Assembly (NCBI RefSeq): GCF_036021035.1
Contig: NZ_CP107930.1
Span: 4,798,006 to 4,862,005, forward strand
Length of the DNA: 64,000 nucleotides
Direction: 5' to 3'
Origin: Kineococcus sp. NBC_00420
GTDB taxonomy: Bacteria > Actinomycetota > Actinomycetes > Actinomycetales > Kineococcaceae
In this document: piece by piece, positions 62,009 through 64,000 of the stretch
How positions within the stretch are numbered: position 1 is the stretch's first letter
How the letters are laid out: the number at the start of each line of letters is the position of its first letter
Made by a program: the position numbers and the translations under genes
Notes under the pieces: generated by a model
Told to the model about the DNA's origin: nothing
The model's database searches: none
What the model saw: only the letters and a program-made list of their open reading frames with translations

Positions 62009-62452
62009 GTGGCCTCGTCTCGTCGATGGGCGTCCGCGGGTACGAACGTCCTAAGCCGCCGAAGGGTGCCCGAACCCCTCAGGTCCGAGCACCCCAGCAC
62101 GCGACGGCTCCACTCTGCCCCACGACACAGGCGCTCCGCCCGTTCACTCCCACACCCGTTCCCCCCACCTCCCTCCACCCCGCCACCCCCCGCTCCTCCA
62201 CACCGCTCCACGACCCGCGCGGACCGCTCCCCGAAGGGCTTCCGGACGGCCTGGCGGGCCGTGCGCGCAGCGTGGCGAGCCCACGGCCCTCCACCGGCCC
62301 TCCCCGGCGCTCCCCGCCTCTGACCTGCATCGACGATGCGATCGGACCGTCACTCCGGGTCGATGCACGTTGACCGTGGAGGAAAGTGGAGTACGGTGGA
62401 GGAGTCCGGTCCGCCAGGACCGGACGACGACCCGTCCGGGTGGGGGTGCGCG
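62009..62452. promoter_or_regulatory. Divergent regulatory region between moxR and mraZ
   Basis: 444 bp without a gene. From about 62090 to 62310 the plus strand is strikingly C-rich and contains five CTCCAC hexamers (62108, 62173, 62196, 62206 and one near 62289), i.e. GTGGAG on the minus strand, two of them exactly 10 bp apart. A perfect inverted repeat GCATCGACGATGC lies at 62327-62339. The mraZ promoter and operator fill 62370-62401. Confidence 0.5.
62370..62401 (+). promoter_or_regulatory. mraZ promoter overlapped by three MraZ-type GTGGAG boxes
   Basis: Three direct GTGGAG repeats at 62376-62381, 62386-62391 and 62396-62401 are spaced by 4 bases (10-bp period), as expected for MraZ operators. 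They overlap a promoter with -35 TTGACC (62370-62375), 16-base spacer and -10 TACGGT (62392-62397). Binding by MraZ should block this promoter, consistent with autoregulation. Confidence 0.8.
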
Positions 62453-62884
62453 GTGTTCCTCGGAACCCACACACCGCGTCTGGACGACAAGGGTCGACTG
62501 ATCCTCCCGGCTCGTTTTCGGGACCAGTTGCTCGACGGGCTGGTCATCACCAGGGGGCAGGAACGCTGCCTCTACATCTTCCCCATGCAGGAGTTCCAGC
62601 AGATGCACGAGGAGATGCGGCAGGCGCCGCTCACCAACAAGGAGGCGCGCGACTACCAGCGCGTCTTCCTGTCGGGTGCCTCGAGCGAGCTGCCGGACAA
62701 GCAGGGGAGGGTCACGGTCCCGCCGCTGCTGCGCACCTACGCCGGACTCGAACGCGACGTCGCCGTCATCGGTGCCGGCGCCCGCGTCGAGCTCTGGGAC
62801 CTGCCGACCTGGGAGACCTACCTCGACGAGGTGGAACCCGCCTTCGCGGGCCAGCGCGAGGAGGTCCTCCCGGGGATCCTGTGA
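62453..62884 (+). CDS. mraZ: Transcriptional regulator MraZ
   Basis: DNA-binding regulator of the division/cell-wall (dcw) cluster. The 143-residue protein has two AbrB-like repeats, [13 protein letters not shown] near the N-terminus and [13 protein letters not shown] in the middle. GTG at 62453 gives the expected opening [14 protein letters not shown]; the longer frame upstream runs across the promoter. The operator upstream predicts self-repression. rsmH follows after 187 bp, a larger gap than in many relatives. Confidence 0.95.
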   Translation: MFLGTHTPRLDDKGRLILPARFRDQLLDGLVITRGQERCLYIFPMQEFQQMHEEMRQAPLTNKEARDYQRVFLSGASSELPDKQGRVTVPPLLRTYAGLERDVAVIGAGARVELWDLPTWETYLDEVEPAFAGQREEVLPGIL

Positions 62885-63071
62885 TCCCCGACCTCCGGAT
62901 CGAGGTCGAGACACCGACCGTCGGCCGCGGCCTCCAGCCGCTCTGTCCCGCCGGTCCTGACGCCACTTCCCCGGCGCCAGGGCCGTCGGAGCACGAGCGG
63001 ATGGGGACCGCGGCCTACGGCCGCCGCTCCGCAGGGGCAGCAGGAAGCAGTGGCACGCAGGAACCCGGGGG

Positions 63072-64000
63072 GTGACGACGATGGACGAGGACGACCCGCG
63101 GGGCGACGCGCAGGGCAGGGCGGACGACGCCGCCCGTCGTCACGCCTCCGTGATGCTCGAGCGCTGCACGCAGGTGCTGTCCCCGGCCCTGGGCCACCCC
63201 GGTGCGGTGAGCGTCGACGTCACCCTCGGCATGGGCGGGCACGCCCACGAACTCCTGCGCCGCCACCCGGACCTCCGCCTCGTCGGGATGGACCGTGACC
63301 CGCAGGCCCTGGAACTCGCCGCCGCCCGCCTGCACGAGTTCGTCGACCGGGTCACCCTGGTGCACAGCGTCTCCGACGGTCTCGACGACGCGCTGGACGA
63401 CCTGGGGATCGAAACCGTCGACGCGGTGTTCTTCGACCTCGGTGTCTCCTCGCTGCAGCTCGACGAGGTCGAACGGGGTTTCTCCTACTCCCGGGACGCG
63501 GCTCTGGACATGCGCATGGACCGCGGCTCGCCCACCACGGCGGCCGACGCCCTGAACTCCTACTCGCACAGCCAGTTGACGCGGATCCTCCGGATCTACG
63601 GCGAGGAGCGCTTCGCCCCGCGCATCGCCTCGGCGATCGTCCGCGAACGTGAGCTGGAACCCTTCACCACTTCTGCGCGACTGGTGGACCTGGTGCGCGC
63701 CAACGTTCCTGCCGCCACCCGGCGCACCGGCGGCAACCCGGCCAAACGCACTTTCCAGGCGTTGCGCATCGAGGTCAACGACGAACTCGGCGTCGTGGAG
63801 CGGTCGCTGCCGGCGGCGTTCGAACGGCTCGCGCCGAACGGTCGGCTCGCGGTGCTGACGTTCCACTCCCTCGAGGACCGCATCGCCAAGAACGTGCTGC
63901 GGGAACTCTCGACGAGTTCCGCCCCGCCCGACCTGCCTTTCGTGCCAGCGGGTTCCGGGCCGCGAGCGGAACTCCTGACCCGCGGGGGAGAAACCGCCGA
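63072..64000 (+). CDS. rsmH: 16S rRNA (cytosine-1402-N4) methyltransferase, 3' end outside window
   Basis: Methylates C1402 of 16S rRNA; second gene of the dcw cluster. At least 309 residues are present, with ARRHASVMLERC, the SAM motif VDVTLGMGGHAHELL, GMDRDPQALELA, the FFDLGVSSLQLDE block, RMDRG and FQALRIEVNDEL, LTFHSLEDR. Starts at GTG 63072 or ATG 63081 are both possible. The gene runs off the end of the window. Confidence 0.94.
   Translation, partial: MTTMDEDDPRGDAQGRADDAARRHASVMLERCTQVLSPALGHPGAVSVDVTLGMGGHAHELLRRHPDLRLVGMDRDPQALELAAARLHEFVDRVTLVHSVSDGLDDALDDLGIETVDAVFFDLGVSSLQLDEVERGFSYSRDAALDMRMDRGSPTTAADALNSYSHSQLTRILRIYGEERFAPRIASAIVRERELEPFTTSARLVDLVRANVPAATRRTGGNPAKRTFQALRIEVNDELGVVERSLPAAFERLAPNGRLAVLTFHSLEDRIAKNVLRELSTSSAPPDLPFVPAGSGPRAELLTRGGETA

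Noticed and set aside
1-64000. CRISPR arrays, insertion sequences, prophage genes, tRNA or rRNA genes
   Set aside because: No regularly spaced repeats, transposase or integrase motifs, terminal repeats or RNA-gene structures were recognised by eye; a tRNA and CRISPR scan would be decisive.

Overview
The window is a very GC-rich stretch of actinobacterial chromosome. Signs are near-universal G/C third codon positions, many GTG starts, and a TANNNT -10 box placed 6-8 nt before several start codons (leaderless style). Gene order follows the respiratory-to-cell-wall block of Mycobacterium tuberculosis (ctaC, qcrCAB/ctaE, trpD, Rv2191-like nuclease, pimB, fadD15, plsC-like acyltransferase, class II DAHP synthase, pknL, Rv2175c, prenyl synthase, mraZ, rsmH), with large insertions. 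A pigmented member of the Kineosporiaceae (Kineococcus-like) would fit, but genus is an inference from gene content, not a database match.

Region by region. 1-3364: end of an unknown gene, then ctaC-ctaD-ctaF (aa3 oxidase). 3434-9251 (minus): a five-gene unit read rutA, nitrilase-family amidohydrolase, then a sugar/nucleoside-type ABC importer (binding lipoprotein, double ATPase, permease); this looks like a non-canonical pyrimidine ring-opening and uptake operon. 9619-11789: lipoprotein L,D-transpeptidase and a flippase-like membrane protein. 11864-12625: atypical SDR. 12726-17036 (minus): ctaE, qcrC, qcrA, qcrB, completing the bcc-aa3 supercomplex. 17351-26362: trpD, a stand-alone RAM-domain protein, a DEDDh exonuclease/GIY-YIG fusion with a perfect SOS box upstream, a Cys-rich small protein, an HExxH lipoprotein, PimB-like mannosyltransferase, a GT87-like membrane protein and an acyl-CoA synthetase. 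26547-34184: zinc-ribbon protein, two tandem ROK sugar kinases, an endonuclease/phosphatase-family protein, acyltransferase, a phosphofructokinase with PPi-type residues, and DAHP synthase.

34238-37861: PASTA Ser/Thr kinase, LysM lytic transglycosylase and the Rv2175c-like DNA-binding protein, a cell-envelope signalling group. 37912-46361: carotenoid region: GGPP synthase, phytoene desaturase and phytoene synthase in one overlapping operon; a CruF-like hydratase, GT2 glycosyltransferase and second CrtI-type enzyme in another; plus a CrtA-like monooxygenase. No cyclase is visible, so an acyclic, hydroxylated, glycosylated and possibly keto-carotenoid is predicted. 46371-48610 and on to 49227: alpha/beta hydrolase, YbaK-type deacylase, and a lower-GC pair of secreted proteins (PKD-like and lipoprotein).

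49582-56627: DNA-damage tolerance block. A perfect LexA-type box precedes a DUF6504 protein, a HEPN-like protein and an error-prone DnaE2-type polymerase, followed by a methyltransferase and a DinB polymerase. 56850-62008: DUF3040 protein, then (minus) MoxR-DUF58-transglutaminase. 62370-64000: mraZ with three GTGGAG boxes over its promoter, and the start of rsmH, the head of the division/cell-wall cluster. No tRNA, rRNA, IS element, prophage or CRISPR array was recognised.
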